Part shown: positions 22,721 through 29,801 of the stretch, piece by piece
Numbering within the stretch: the first letter of the stretch is position 1
Layout of the letters: every line of letters starts with the position of its first letter
From: an uncultured Porphyromonadaceae bacterium
GTDB taxonomy: Bacteria; Bacteroidota; Bacteroidia; Bacteroidales; Muribaculaceae
Assembly (NCBI GenBank): GCA_947176615.1
Contig: CAMWRO010000003.1
Location: 1 to 32,762 of the forward strand
DNA length: 32,762 nt
Direction: 5' to 3'
Made by a program: the position numbers and the translations under genes
Notes under the pieces: model-generated
Told to the model about the DNA's origin: nothing
The model's input: the letters and a program-made list of their open reading frames with translations, nothing else
The model's database searches: none

Positions 22721-23743
22721 TTAATCCACTGCTTTTTCGGCGCGGGAAACGGCATCGGCGATGAAACTGCCTTTAGCCAGTTTTGAGGCCAATGACATGG
22801 CATTGGCCTTCATCACGGCGTAATCCCCGGGGGAGAGCCGTGACAGGACCTCAGGGAGGTCGCGCAATGATGATACGCATATCCCCGCATTATATTCCTT
22901 TACAATCCCGGCAAGGGCGGCCTGATCCCAGATGATGACCGGCAGACCCGTGCGGAGGTAGAGGGATGTCTTGTGGGGCGCGTTATATTTCAGATATTCG
23001 CCGAGCGCGCCCGCTCCCTCGTCGAGCGAGGAACCGTACCACACAACGCCGAAATCGCCCTGCGCGGTGGCAATCAAGGTGTCGGAATCGACATATCCCA
23101 TCGCGTGAATGCCGGGGGTCAGCCTTGACTTGTCGATACCGCCGCCATAGATGACCAAGTCAAGCGACGGGGCGGCCTCGCCGAGCTGATAAATCCAGTC
23201 ATTGTGAACCGGCGAAGCATTTCCGGCAAACATCAGGCGGTAACGGCCGCCGGAGGCGAGATTCTGAACAGCCGGGACCGAATCAGACAGGTAGTCCCAC
23301 AGACCGGCCTCGATTATCGGCACAGTCACACCGTTGTCAACGAGCCACCGGCGCATGGCAGGAGTGTGAATAACTATGGCCGTGCTGCGGTTTAGCCGCT
23401 CGACCTCCCACTCGACAGTCAGTTTCTTGCGCCGGAAACTGCCGAGGTCGTGAATGAGGGTTATGACCTTGGCTCCGCGGGCCTTGGCACGGCTGACCAC
23501 AAAGTCATAGTACTTTTTAAGCGGGTACTGCACGAGGAGGATGTCACCTTTTTTCAGCGACATGACCCCTTTCAACACACTCGCGAGGGTTATAAAGTAG
23601 GCTCCGACCGCACTGCCGACCCGACGCTGGCGCAACCCGATGTTCCGGTATCCCATCGACTGCAATATAGCCTCGACATCGGTTTTCGCCTTATCGCCCC
23701 CGCCGCCGATTTTACGGTAATTCTTGGATATATAACACTTCAT
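22721..23743 (-). CDS. Galactofuranosyltransferase-like glycosyltransferase
   Basis: The 340-residue protein resembles bacterial beta-1,6-galactofuranosyltransferase (GT-B fold) enzymes that add sugars to surface polysaccharides. Typical features are the N-terminal YISKNYRKIGGGGDKAKTD, DILLVQYPLK, TLIHDLGSFRR, a nucleotide-binding C-half with RLMFAGNASPVHNDWIY, and the acidic motif in WYGSSLDEGAGALGEYLKYNAPHKTSLYL. It is a cytosolic or membrane-peripheral enzyme. No other polysaccharide genes are adjacent, so it is an isolated copy. A -7 element (TACCTTTG on the minus strand, 23763-23770) lies about 20 bp before the start, giving a short leader. Confidence 0.83.
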   Translation of the reverse strand: MKCYISKNYRKIGGGGDKAKTDVEAILQSMGYRNIGLRQRRVGSAVGAYFITLASVLKGVMSLKKGDILLVQYPLKKYYDFVVSRAKARGAKVITLIHDLGSFRRKKLTVEWEVERLNRSTAIVIHTPAMRRWLVDNGVTVPIIEAGLWDYLSDSVPAVQNLASGGRYRLMFAGNASPVHNDWIYQLGEAAPSLDLVIYGGGIDKSRLTPGIHAMGYVDSDTLIATAQGDFGVVWYGSSLDEGAGALGEYLKYNAPHKTSLYLRTGLPVIIWDQAALAGIVKEYNAGICVSSLRDLPEVLSRLSPGDYAVMKANAMSLASKLAKGSFIADAVSRAEKAVD

Positions 23744-23762
23744 CTGTTTTCAAGTAATTCCG

Positions 23763-23770
23763 CAAAGGTA
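23763..23770 (-). promoter_or_regulatory. -7 element of the glycosyltransferase gene
   Basis: The minus strand reads TACCTTTG, matching TAnnTTTG. The predicted leader is about 15 nt. No clear -33 element was found. Confidence 0.55.
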
Positions 23771-23841
23771 GCAAAATTTTGATGAAGGACGCGGAAAACC
23801 GCAGGGAAGTTTTACAGATATAAAATCGCGGGGGCAAACAT

Positions 23842-23887
23842 GCGATGGGCCACAGGAGAAGGATATCCGTCTCCTGCGGCCCATTGC
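23842..23887 (-). terminator. Long hairpin after the membrane-protein gene
   Basis: ATGGGCC (23845-23851) and AGGAGA (23854-23859) pair with TCTCCT (23870-23875) and GGCCCAT (23878-23884), extended by three outer pairs. It begins 17 nt past the stop of the 23904-25535 gene. No T-run follows on the minus strand, so it may work as a 3'-end hairpin rather than a classical terminator. Confidence 0.6.
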
Positions 23888-23903
23888 AGATGGTCTATAT
23901 CAG

Positions 23904-25535
23904 TTACTGAATAAACAACTTGTATATCTCAAATCCCATACACAGGACAAGAATAACACAGATTACTTTTGCCCAAAGACCAGTCCCTGTCTCTATCGTT
24001 TCCCAATCGGAACCATCAGAGACGGTATCAACTTCCTCACTTGATGTTGCCAAGAATGCACCGATTATCGCGCCAATAATAAGTCCACCGACCATGGGGA
24101 TGAATAAGCCAATAATACCACCAATCAAAGCACCGATCCACACGGAATTTTTCTTTTCGACAATTTCACTTATTTTGCGGGGCTGCGGGTATTCTCCCGC
24201 GACACGGCGGGCACAAGTATTGGTAAATATTCGAATTTTTTCCTGTTTTGACTCATACTTTTTCAGGATCTTGTCAAATATCACGGCACATCGCCACCAG
24301 ATGATGACGCCGATGGCGATAGTCGAGACAATCGACCAAAATACGCTCAACTTCGTAAAAATTGGTATCGACAGAATCGCGGTCGAAAGAATTCCGTTTA
24401 TAAATATCACCCCGGCACGAGAGTCGCTTTCCTCCTCAAGTGCGGTATCGGCTAGGCACAAGTTATAATTATCACAAACCGCTTTATTGGCAGTAAACTC
24501 TTTTTGCATGACATCACAACCCGAGCTCGCGTAATATATCTTACTCAATGCGTAATATTCGGAGCAATGAGCCTGATAGGTAGCCAACAAACCGTCGTCA
24601 AATATTAAAACCGCAACATACATCGGGAATGTTGTAAATTTACCGCTCAAGACACCCTCAAGATCATTGCGAATATCCTTGCAGCTCTGCTCAAGCGACT
24701 TATTCTCATCGGCTAAATCATTTCCATAGATGATGCCAAACAACAACTCACTATTGACATCTTCCATATCAGGCATATTGTAGCCTGTCGAGAAGACATC
24801 GTTATACCAGTCAGTCAACTGTTTTTGCCAATATTCAAGATAGCGAAGATGAAAACGACTTGACCGCCAATTGTCGAGCGTAAGTTGCATGCGTACAAGC
24901 TCCTTTTCTCTTTTTTCGCCCCTGAAATAATCAGCAGTGACATTTCCCGAAATATATTCAGACAAAATATCTAAGTCATCGGAGTCCATTTTTTTGCACT
25001 GATTCATCAGCCGCTCCACAGCTGGAAGTTTCAATCGTGCAACTTCTCTTAAATGAGGATAAATTTCATTCCGCAACTTGATTTCCATATTTGCGGCTTG
25101 AAACAGTTTGCCTATTCCGCTTGTAGCAAGAGCGCATAGTTCATAGAGTACAGCAGCATCCGTCTCATCGTCACTGAGATAGGCGGGTTTCCGGCCGTTT
25201 GCTACTATGTTAGCTTGTTTGCGAAAATAATTGGCGAGTTTCCCGAATGAACTGTCTATCTCATTCATTTCAGCGAATATATCGCTGCAGATACCATCAA
25301 TTTCTGCTGTCAGCGAACCCCATTGGTTCCTGTCAAATGCCGGAGTCTCAGCCGATTGAACCGCTACAGCGTCACACTCTTGCTTATTGATGTCTACCGC
25401 GACATCTGCCCACGGATTGTCTGACGTGGTTTCAACGACTGCCTCTGCTGTTTCTGTCGTTGTCTCCTCTCCACCTGATGTCGAGAGCGAACTATTCCAT
25501 TTGGAATTATTTTTAATGTAGGATGCTTTATCCAT
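23904..25535 (-). CDS. Unknown membrane protein with glycine-zipper segment
   Basis: I do not recognise this 543-residue protein. It has no signal peptide. Residues 1-70 are low-complexity and rich in Thr, Glu and Ser. Residues about 75-370 are helical and charged, with CDVMQKEFTANKAVCDNY-like cysteines. Two helices span roughly 374-420 (GVIFINGILSTAILSIPIF, IVSTIAIGVIIWW). A basic loop follows, then a Gly-rich hairpin at 465-499 (IGALIGGIIGLF, GGLIIGAIIGAFLATSS) with GxxxG spacing like glycine zippers, and a final helix at 520-541. This suggests an inner-membrane protein with a large cytosolic domain. It is visibly more AT-rich than its neighbours, a sign of transfer. It follows the 142-residue gene by 32 nt, in one transcript. 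Confidence 0.8.
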   Translation of the reverse strand: MDKASYIKNNSKWNSSLSTSGGEETTTETAEAVVETTSDNPWADVAVDINKQECDAVAVQSAETPAFDRNQWGSLTAEIDGICSDIFAEMNEIDSSFGKLANYFRKQANIVANGRKPAYLSDDETDAAVLYELCALATSGIGKLFQAANMEIKLRNEIYPHLREVARLKLPAVERLMNQCKKMDSDDLDILSEYISGNVTADYFRGEKREKELVRMQLTLDNWRSSRFHLRYLEYWQKQLTDWYNDVFSTGYNMPDMEDVNSELLFGIIYGNDLADENKSLEQSCKDIRNDLEGVLSGKFTTFPMYVAVLIFDDGLLATYQAHCSEYYALSKIYYASSGCDVMQKEFTANKAVCDNYNLCLADTALEEESDSRAGVIFINGILSTAILSIPIFTKLSVFWSIVSTIAIGVIIWWRCAVIFDKILKKYESKQEKIRIFTNTCARRVAGEYPQPRKISEIVEKKNSVWIGALIGGIIGLFIPMVGGLIIGAIIGAFLATSSEEVDTVSDGSDWETIETGTGLWAKVICVILVLCMGFEIYKLFIQ

Positions 25536-25567
25536 AAATGTTATATAATAGAGGTATAATAAAAAGT

Positions 25568-25996
25568 TTATAAAGCCAATAGGCGGTCAAGCTCTGCAAA
25601 ATAGGCACGGTGTTCCATTTCAAGCATTTTCAACAAAGTATTCTGAGCGTGCAACTCGCCATCTTCCATCGAGGAGAGATTTCTCATCATCAGCTGCTCC
25701 CTTATCATGGCAATACCGTCAATGCGGGATTGGAGATTTTTCTCGGCATAAGGTAGATATTCCTTAAATTTCTGAAGGTTTCGGCGCGAGAGTTCCATGA
25801 ACTGATTGTAACGAATGTCCTGCTCGGCTCTTGCTATTTGTAACTCCTTCCATGCGTTAATAATAGCTGTCCCTGATGCCATCAAAGAGTGACCTTGAGA
25901 CAGACAGTTCCGGATATTTCCGATAAAACGGTCCGATTTAGCCTGTACGTCATCTATCGCGTTAAGGACTTGTGCCATCTGTATTTCATCAGCCAT
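25568..25996 (-). CDS. Unknown small all-helical protein
   Basis: This 142-residue protein is predicted to be almost all helix, with long amphipathic stretches (for example ELQIARAEQDIRYNQFMELSR and the C-terminal TLLKMLEMEHRAYFAELDRLL). It has no signal peptide or membrane segment, and I recognise no family. It is the first gene of a two-gene unit with the glycine-zipper membrane protein, so it is a likely cytosolic partner, chaperone or antagonist; this is position-based inference. Base composition is AT-rich like its partner. The leader is long (about 280 nt from the predicted promoter) and contains a 16-bp palindrome. Confidence 0.75.
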   Translation of the reverse strand: MADEIQMAQVLNAIDDVQAKSDRFIGNIRNCLSQGHSLMASGTAIINAWKELQIARAEQDIRYNQFMELSRRNLQKFKEYLPYAEKNLQSRIDGIAMIREQLMMRNLSSMEDGELHAQNTLLKMLEMEHRAYFAELDRLLAL

Positions 25997-26123
25997 TGTT
26001 TCCTGTATTTTTTAGTTTATTTTAGGTTATAAAAAAGACGTGAATCCGCCTGAATTGTTTTATCCATCGAAAGTCGGGCTCTGGTAAACCTCAGGGTGAC
26101 AGATAAAAGCAAGCAGTTTCACG

Positions 26124-26139
26124 CCTGTATATATACAGG
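26124..26139. promoter_or_regulatory. 16-bp perfect palindrome, possible operator
   Basis: CCTGTATATATACAGG is fully self-complementary. It lies in the predicted leader of the two-gene module, between its promoter and first start codon. It looks like a dimeric regulator site, or a small RNA hairpin. Confidence 0.5.
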
Positions 26140-26281
26140 TGCTCAACGCACTTGCCGAACCTATTCTACCCGAGTAAAAAAGTGTACCAGACTTTGACTT
26201 TCGGAATAAGTTTCGACAATATTGTATAACAATGTATGTACCTGACAACGTCTCATCCTCTGACGAGCGATGTCAATAGTG

Positions 26282-26314
26282 CAAATTTATGAATTAATCT
26301 GATTAAAATCCAAA
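26282..26314 (-). promoter_or_regulatory. Promoter of the two-gene AT-rich module
   Basis: The minus strand reads TTTG (26311-26314), a 21-bp spacer and TAAATTTG (26282-26289), matching both consensus elements with a slightly long spacer. It would start transcription near 26278. Gap 25997-26469 otherwise holds the dyads listed separately and no credible gene. Confidence 0.65.
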
Positions 26315-26369
26315 TTTTGCCCACTATTTAACACTGATTCCATACACGCGCTTACTGCTTGCTTAGGAC

Positions 26370-26396
26370 GGCGTAAAATTACTGCGAGATTACGCC
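26370..26396. promoter_or_regulatory. Inverted repeat GGCGTAA-N13-TTACGCC
   Basis: Perfect 7-bp arms at 26370-26376 and 26390-26396 lie between the divergent promoters of the AT-rich module and the second WYL gene, a fitting position for an operator controlling both. Confidence 0.5.
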
Positions 26397-26428
26397 AATA
26401 ACTGTCTTAGTGGCGAAAATTTCATCAG

Positions 26429-26450
26429 CTGCGACAACTTTTGTCGTAGT
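26429..26450. promoter_or_regulatory. Dyad overlapping the second WYL promoter
   Basis: CGACAA-CTT-TTGTCG (26432-26446), extended imperfectly on both sides, ends about 12 bp before the -7 element of the second WYL gene. This is a typical place for autorepression. Confidence 0.55.
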
Positions 26451-26457
26451 CTATGCT

Positions 26458-26465
26458 TAATTTTG
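26458..26465 (+). promoter_or_regulatory. -7 element of the second WYL gene (leaderless)
   Basis: TAATTTTG matches the -7 consensus and ends four bases before the ATG at 26470, so transcription would begin at or within a base or two of the start codon. The TTTG at 26440-26443 is only 14 bp upstream. Confidence 0.55.
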
Positions 26466-26469
26466 CAGT

Positions 26470-27369
26470 ATGATACATCAATATAAGTTTTGTCTATGGC
26501 TTGTCAACAAGCTGGCTGACCGGGAGATGTCGCTGGAGGAGATTCAGCGCGAGTGGCTTGACAGCGCGAGCAATGACGAGGGGGTTCCTCTGACGGCGCG
26601 GACGTTTTCGCGCTACAGGGCGCATGCCGAGTCATTGCTGAATGTCGACATCGAATGTGACAAGTCGACAAACCGTTACCGTCTCGTGGCCGGGGACAAT
26701 GTGGCTGACTGGATACTGAGCGCGATGCGCGTCAGCGAACTTGCCCGACGTGTCGACATCCGAGACTTCATCATGCTTGAAAATCCTCCGGCGGGAAGCG
26801 GGATTCTCGATACTGTCATCAAGGCCCGCGAGCGATGCGCAATGCTGGAGTTCAGCTATCGCTCGCTTTATCAGGAAACCCGCAAGTACCGGGCCGTGCC
26901 CCTGTTCCTGCGCCTGTTCAGGCAACGGTGGTATGTGACTGCCCGACGTGAGGGCAAGGATTTTCTGACCACCTTTGCACTTGAACGCATGACCGATGTC
27001 AGGGTGGTTGAAAACACTCCCCCCGCGACGATGCCGCCTGTCTCTCCCGAGGAATATTATTATGACTGTTTCGGCGTAATCCATTCGGGCGAGCCTGAGC
27101 GCATAGTGGTGCGCGCATTCTGGCCGCAGAACGCCTATCTTGCCGAGGTGCCGATGCACCACTCGCAACGCGCGGTGGCTGAAAACGACGGCTGGACCGA
27201 CTATGAGCTGTATCTGCGCCCCACCTATGATTTCAAGCAGGAGCTGCTGTGGCATCGCGACAAGCTCGCGGTCATCTCGCCCGCATGGCTGCGCGACGAC
27301 ATGCTCGACATTCTCAGGCGCATGGCCGAGTCATACTCGACCGGGGAGCCGCACTGCAAGGATGAATAG
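26470..27369 (+). CDS. WYL-domain transcriptional regulator (second copy)
   Basis: The 299-residue protein shares its plan with the WYL regulator at 21695: an N-terminal winged helix (MSLEEIQREWLDS, TARTFSRYRAHAESLL), a WYL domain (MLEFSYRSLYQ, VPLFLRLFRQRWYVTARR, FALERMTDVRVV) and a C-terminal segment (VPMHHSQRAVAENDGW). It is divergent from the AT-rich two-gene module and therefore a likely regulator of it and of itself. Its stop lies three bases from the converging recQ stop. The start at 26470 is almost directly on the predicted transcription start; ATG 26527 (MSLEEIQ) is a possible alternative. Ligand unknown. Confidence 0.9.
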   Translation: MIHQYKFCLWLVNKLADREMSLEEIQREWLDSASNDEGVPLTARTFSRYRAHAESLLNVDIECDKSTNRYRLVAGDNVADWILSAMRVSELARRVDIRDFIMLENPPAGSGILDTVIKARERCAMLEFSYRSLYQETRKYRAVPLFLRLFRQRWYVTARREGKDFLTTFALERMTDVRVVENTPPATMPPVSPEEYYYDCFGVIHSGEPERIVVRAFWPQNAYLAEVPMHHSQRAVAENDGWTDYELYLRPTYDFKQELLWHRDKLAVISPAWLRDDMLDILRRMAESYSTGEPHCKDE

Positions 27370-27372
27370 GAA

Positions 27373-29271
27373 TTACCCCGGGACAGTCAGGTTGCCCGAG
27401 GGGGTGAGGACGAGGCGGCCGTCGTCCATGAGGGAGCGGATGACGGGGAGCACGCGGTCGGGGCGGACGGTGAGCTGCCCGGCGATGTAGTCGACGGTGT
27501 GGCCGCCGGGTTGGGAGGCAAGATAAAGGATTGACTCGGTCATGGTGCGGGTGTCGTCAGCGGGGCGTGCCGTGACAGGGCGAGACTGACGGCACACGTC
27601 GCATTTTCCGCAGGGATGCTCGGGAGTTTCGCCAAAGTAGCGCAACATCGTGTTGACGCGGCACTCGTCGGGCGAGAACGTGAACCGTTTCATGGCATCG
27701 ATGCGCTTTTCAAGACGCTCGCGTTGCACCTCGTAGACCTCGCGGGGCAGGATGACATACTTGGGCAGCTCGCGCGAGGTGGTATAGACAATGTAGGGGG
27801 TGGTTTTGCGGGGGACGTAGCTGATGATGTGCATCCTCGACAGCAGCAGCAACGATTGGTAGACCTTTTCGCTCGACATGACAAGACGCTGTGCGATAAG
27901 GACTTCGTTAATATACACATAGTCGGCAAAGAGGCCGGTATAGGTGCGCAGGAGCAGTTGCAGCACTTCGTCGGTGTCCACGTCAACCCGCAAGTTGTAA
28001 AGCTCCTCTTTCCCAACCGTGATCATCACGCGGGAGCGCGTCGTGGTTTCCTCGACAAATTCCAGATACCCGGCGCGGGTGAGAATCTGCAACGCGCTGT
28101 GGGCGGTCAGCGGCTTGAGGTCAAAAGTGCTGCAGAACAGGTTGAAATTAAACTCATAGACGACGTTATATCCGCTCCCGACGGCGACATTGAGGAAGTT
28201 GCCGACAAGCTCGTAGACCCGCGCGATATATTCCTTGTCGGGGAACGCCTCGGCGACGCGGCGCGTCAGGACGCTCTTGTCATAGCGCGACGCGATGATG
28301 ACGGCAAATGCCGGCTTGCCGTCGCGGCCCGCGCGGCCCGCCTCCTGATAATATTCCTCAAGCGAGGAGGGGAGGTCGTAGTGGGCGACCACGCGCACGT
28401 CGGGTTTGTCGATACCCATACCGAAGGCATTGGTTGCGACCATGACGCGCACCTCGTCGCGTTTCCATCGGTTCTGTTTCTCATCCTTCTCCTCGGGAAG
28501 GAGTCCGGCGTGGTAAAAGTCGGCGCTTATCCCTTCGCGGCACAGCATTTCGGCAATCTCGCGGGTGCGGCGTCGCGAGCGCACATAGACAATCGAGCAG
28601 CCGCGTGTCGATTTCAGTATTTTCAGCAGCAGGCCGTCTTTGTGGTCGCCGTAACGCACGATGTAGGAGAGGTTTTCGCGCGAAAAGCTGCGGGAGAACA
28701 TGTTGGGTTGTCTGAAACGCAGTGTCGACATGATGTCGCGTGTCACCTCGGGGGTGGCCGAGGCTGTCAGGGCGAGCACGGGAACGGAGGGGAAAATGTC
28801 GCGCAACGAGACGATTTTGAGGTAGGAGGGGCGGAAATCATAGCCCCACTGCGAGATGCAGTGGGCCTCGTCGACAACGATGAGCGACACGGTCGTGAGA
28901 CGCAGCATCGAGAGGAACCGCTCGTTTTGCAGCCGCTCGGGGGAGACATAGGCTATTTTGACCTTGCCGAGCCGGCAGCGGTCCATCGCGAGTCGGCTCT
29001 CGCCCGGAGTCATCCCGGCATGAAAAAAGACAGCCTTGATGCCGCGGTCGCGCAGATTGTCGACTTGGTCTTTCATCAGCGAAATCAGCGGTGTCACGAC
29101 GATGGTCAGACCGTCGAGCATCATGGCGGGGACTTGGAACGTGATTGACTTTCCGCCGCCTGTAGGCAGCAGTCCCAGCGTGTCCTTCCCCTCCAGCACC
29201 GAGGTTATAATCTCTTGCTGCAAAGGACGGAACGCATCATATCCCCAGTATTTTTTAAGAACGGTTAACAA
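27373..29271 (-). CDS. recQ: ATP-dependent DNA helicase RecQ
   Basis: The 632-residue helicase unwinds DNA 3'-5' and acts in the RecF recombination pathway. Motif 0 (YWGYDAFRPLQQEII), Walker A (LLPTGGGKS, residues 34-42), the DEAH box with RecQ aromatic loop (DEAHCISQWGYDFRPSY), VATNAFGMGIDKPDVR and QEAGRAGRDG are all present. The RQC zinc site is C in CRVNTMLRYFGE plus CGKCDVC. The C-terminus is a short winged-helix-like segment rather than a recognisable HRDC domain. The only start that keeps motif 0 is TTG at 29271, because an in-frame stop lies 12 bases upstream; no ATG is available. A 47-bp inverted-repeat element is just upstream. recJ is the next gene on the same strand. Confidence 0.94.
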   Translation of the reverse strand: MLTVLKKYWGYDAFRPLQQEIITSVLEGKDTLGLLPTGGGKSITFQVPAMMLDGLTIVVTPLISLMKDQVDNLRDRGIKAVFFHAGMTPGESRLAMDRCRLGKVKIAYVSPERLQNERFLSMLRLTTVSLIVVDEAHCISQWGYDFRPSYLKIVSLRDIFPSVPVLALTASATPEVTRDIMSTLRFRQPNMFSRSFSRENLSYIVRYGDHKDGLLLKILKSTRGCSIVYVRSRRRTREIAEMLCREGISADFYHAGLLPEEKDEKQNRWKRDEVRVMVATNAFGMGIDKPDVRVVAHYDLPSSLEEYYQEAGRAGRDGKPAFAVIIASRYDKSVLTRRVAEAFPDKEYIARVYELVGNFLNVAVGSGYNVVYEFNFNLFCSTFDLKPLTAHSALQILTRAGYLEFVEETTTRSRVMITVGKEELYNLRVDVDTDEVLQLLLRTYTGLFADYVYINEVLIAQRLVMSSEKVYQSLLLLSRMHIISYVPRKTTPYIVYTTSRELPKYVILPREVYEVQRERLEKRIDAMKRFTFSPDECRVNTMLRYFGETPEHPCGKCDVCRQSRPVTARPADDTRTMTESILYLASQPGGHTVDYIAGQLTVRPDRVLPVIRSLMDDGRLVLTPSGNLTVPG

Positions 29272-29307
29272 TGGGTCAATTCAGTTCAATGCACAATTTT
29301 TCATGCA

Positions 29308-29501
29308 GCCGCTGAGCGGCGGGGCCATGCGTAACCCCACGCCTCGGCGTGGGGACCGGCCGGTACTCTGATATATCGAGCATCGGAGATGCGAATCTAT
29401 AGTCACCACCATAGGCTCGCGTCTTCGACGCTTTTTCGCTTGTTTTGCCTTCTCCCCCACGCCAAGGCATGGGGTTTCGCATGGCCTCGCCGCTCCGCGG
29501 C
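29308..29501. repeat. Element with 47-bp inverted repeats upstream of recQ
   Basis: Arms 29308-29354 and 29455-29501 are inverted copies differing at about five of 47 positions, separated by 100 bp. Each arm itself holds two hairpins: GCCGC-TGA-GCGGC (or TCC loop), and CCCCACGCC-TC-GGCGTGGGG (AA loop and one wobble in the other arm). No credible coding sequence is inside; minus-strand frames through it are low-complexity. It resembles a BIME/REP pair or MITE. Confidence 0.8.
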
Positions 29502-29556
29502 TTGTCACCGTCAGCTTTAGACCAACAATGACAGGACAGGCACTCCCGCTCGCAAG

Positions 29557-29574
29557 GTCGCGCCACGGCGCGAC
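29557..29574. repeat. Perfect 8-bp hairpin GTCGCGCC-AC-GGCGCGAC
   Basis: This compact GC-rich hairpin lies in the recQ-recJ gap between the two larger inverted-repeat elements. It has no T-run on either side and is one of several palindromes packed into this 519-bp stretch. Confidence 0.6.
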
Positions 29575-29603
29575 GCAATGCTGTTTACTTAACGAGATTG
29601 CAA

Positions 29604-29745
29604 ACTGAGCCCGCAGGGCGATTGCCGGTAATGAGGTGGTTACCACCACATCGCCCTGCGGGCTCAGTTATTTTGGGTGGTGCCGATACCCCGCATTCCG
29701 CTGCGCTCCATACGGGGTTTAACACAATATCGCCCTGCGGGCTCA
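29604..29745. repeat. GAGCCCGCAGGGCGAT repeat, three copies
   Basis: ACTGAGCCCGCAGGGCGAT at 29604-29622 pairs perfectly over 19 bp with its inverted copy at 29650-29668; the loop contains GGTGGT-T-ACCACC. A third copy of the motif (17 bp, same direction as the second) is at 29729-29745. An imperfect hairpin from ACCCCG/CGGGGT lies between the second and third copies. Confidence 0.75.
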
Positions 29746-29773
29746 ACGAAATTGCCATCCAAGAGATTATACA

Positions 29774-29801
29774 TTCTCAATTCTCAATTCTCAATTGTCA
29801 A
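29774..29801. repeat. Heptad repeat (TTCTCAA) overlapping the recJ stop codon
   Basis: Three exact TTCTCAA units (29774-29794) and one variant TTGTCAA (29795-29801) run without gaps. The recJ TGA (29791-29793 on the minus strand) and its last residues lie within the array. The unit is the one found after the GH3-like gene at 10031-10093, but here only one arm is present. Confidence 0.8.

Noticed and set aside
26060-26248. 62-codon minus-strand frame in the module leader
   Set aside because: It starts at TTG, contains the palindrome and resembles no protein; kept only as part of the control region.
27616-29148. 510-codon open frame on the plus strand opposite recQ
   Set aside because: It lies antisense to an unmistakable helicase and has no family features; long antisense frames are expected in GC-rich coding DNA. 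The same applies to long frames opposite the GH127 gene (7140-8084) and DUF2851/ribH (17751-18866).
29276-29649. Two overlapping minus-strand frames of 100-122 codons before recQ
   Set aside because: They are translations of the 47-bp inverted-repeat element and nearby hairpins, rich in Arg, Gly and Pro with no fold features; treated as repeat DNA.
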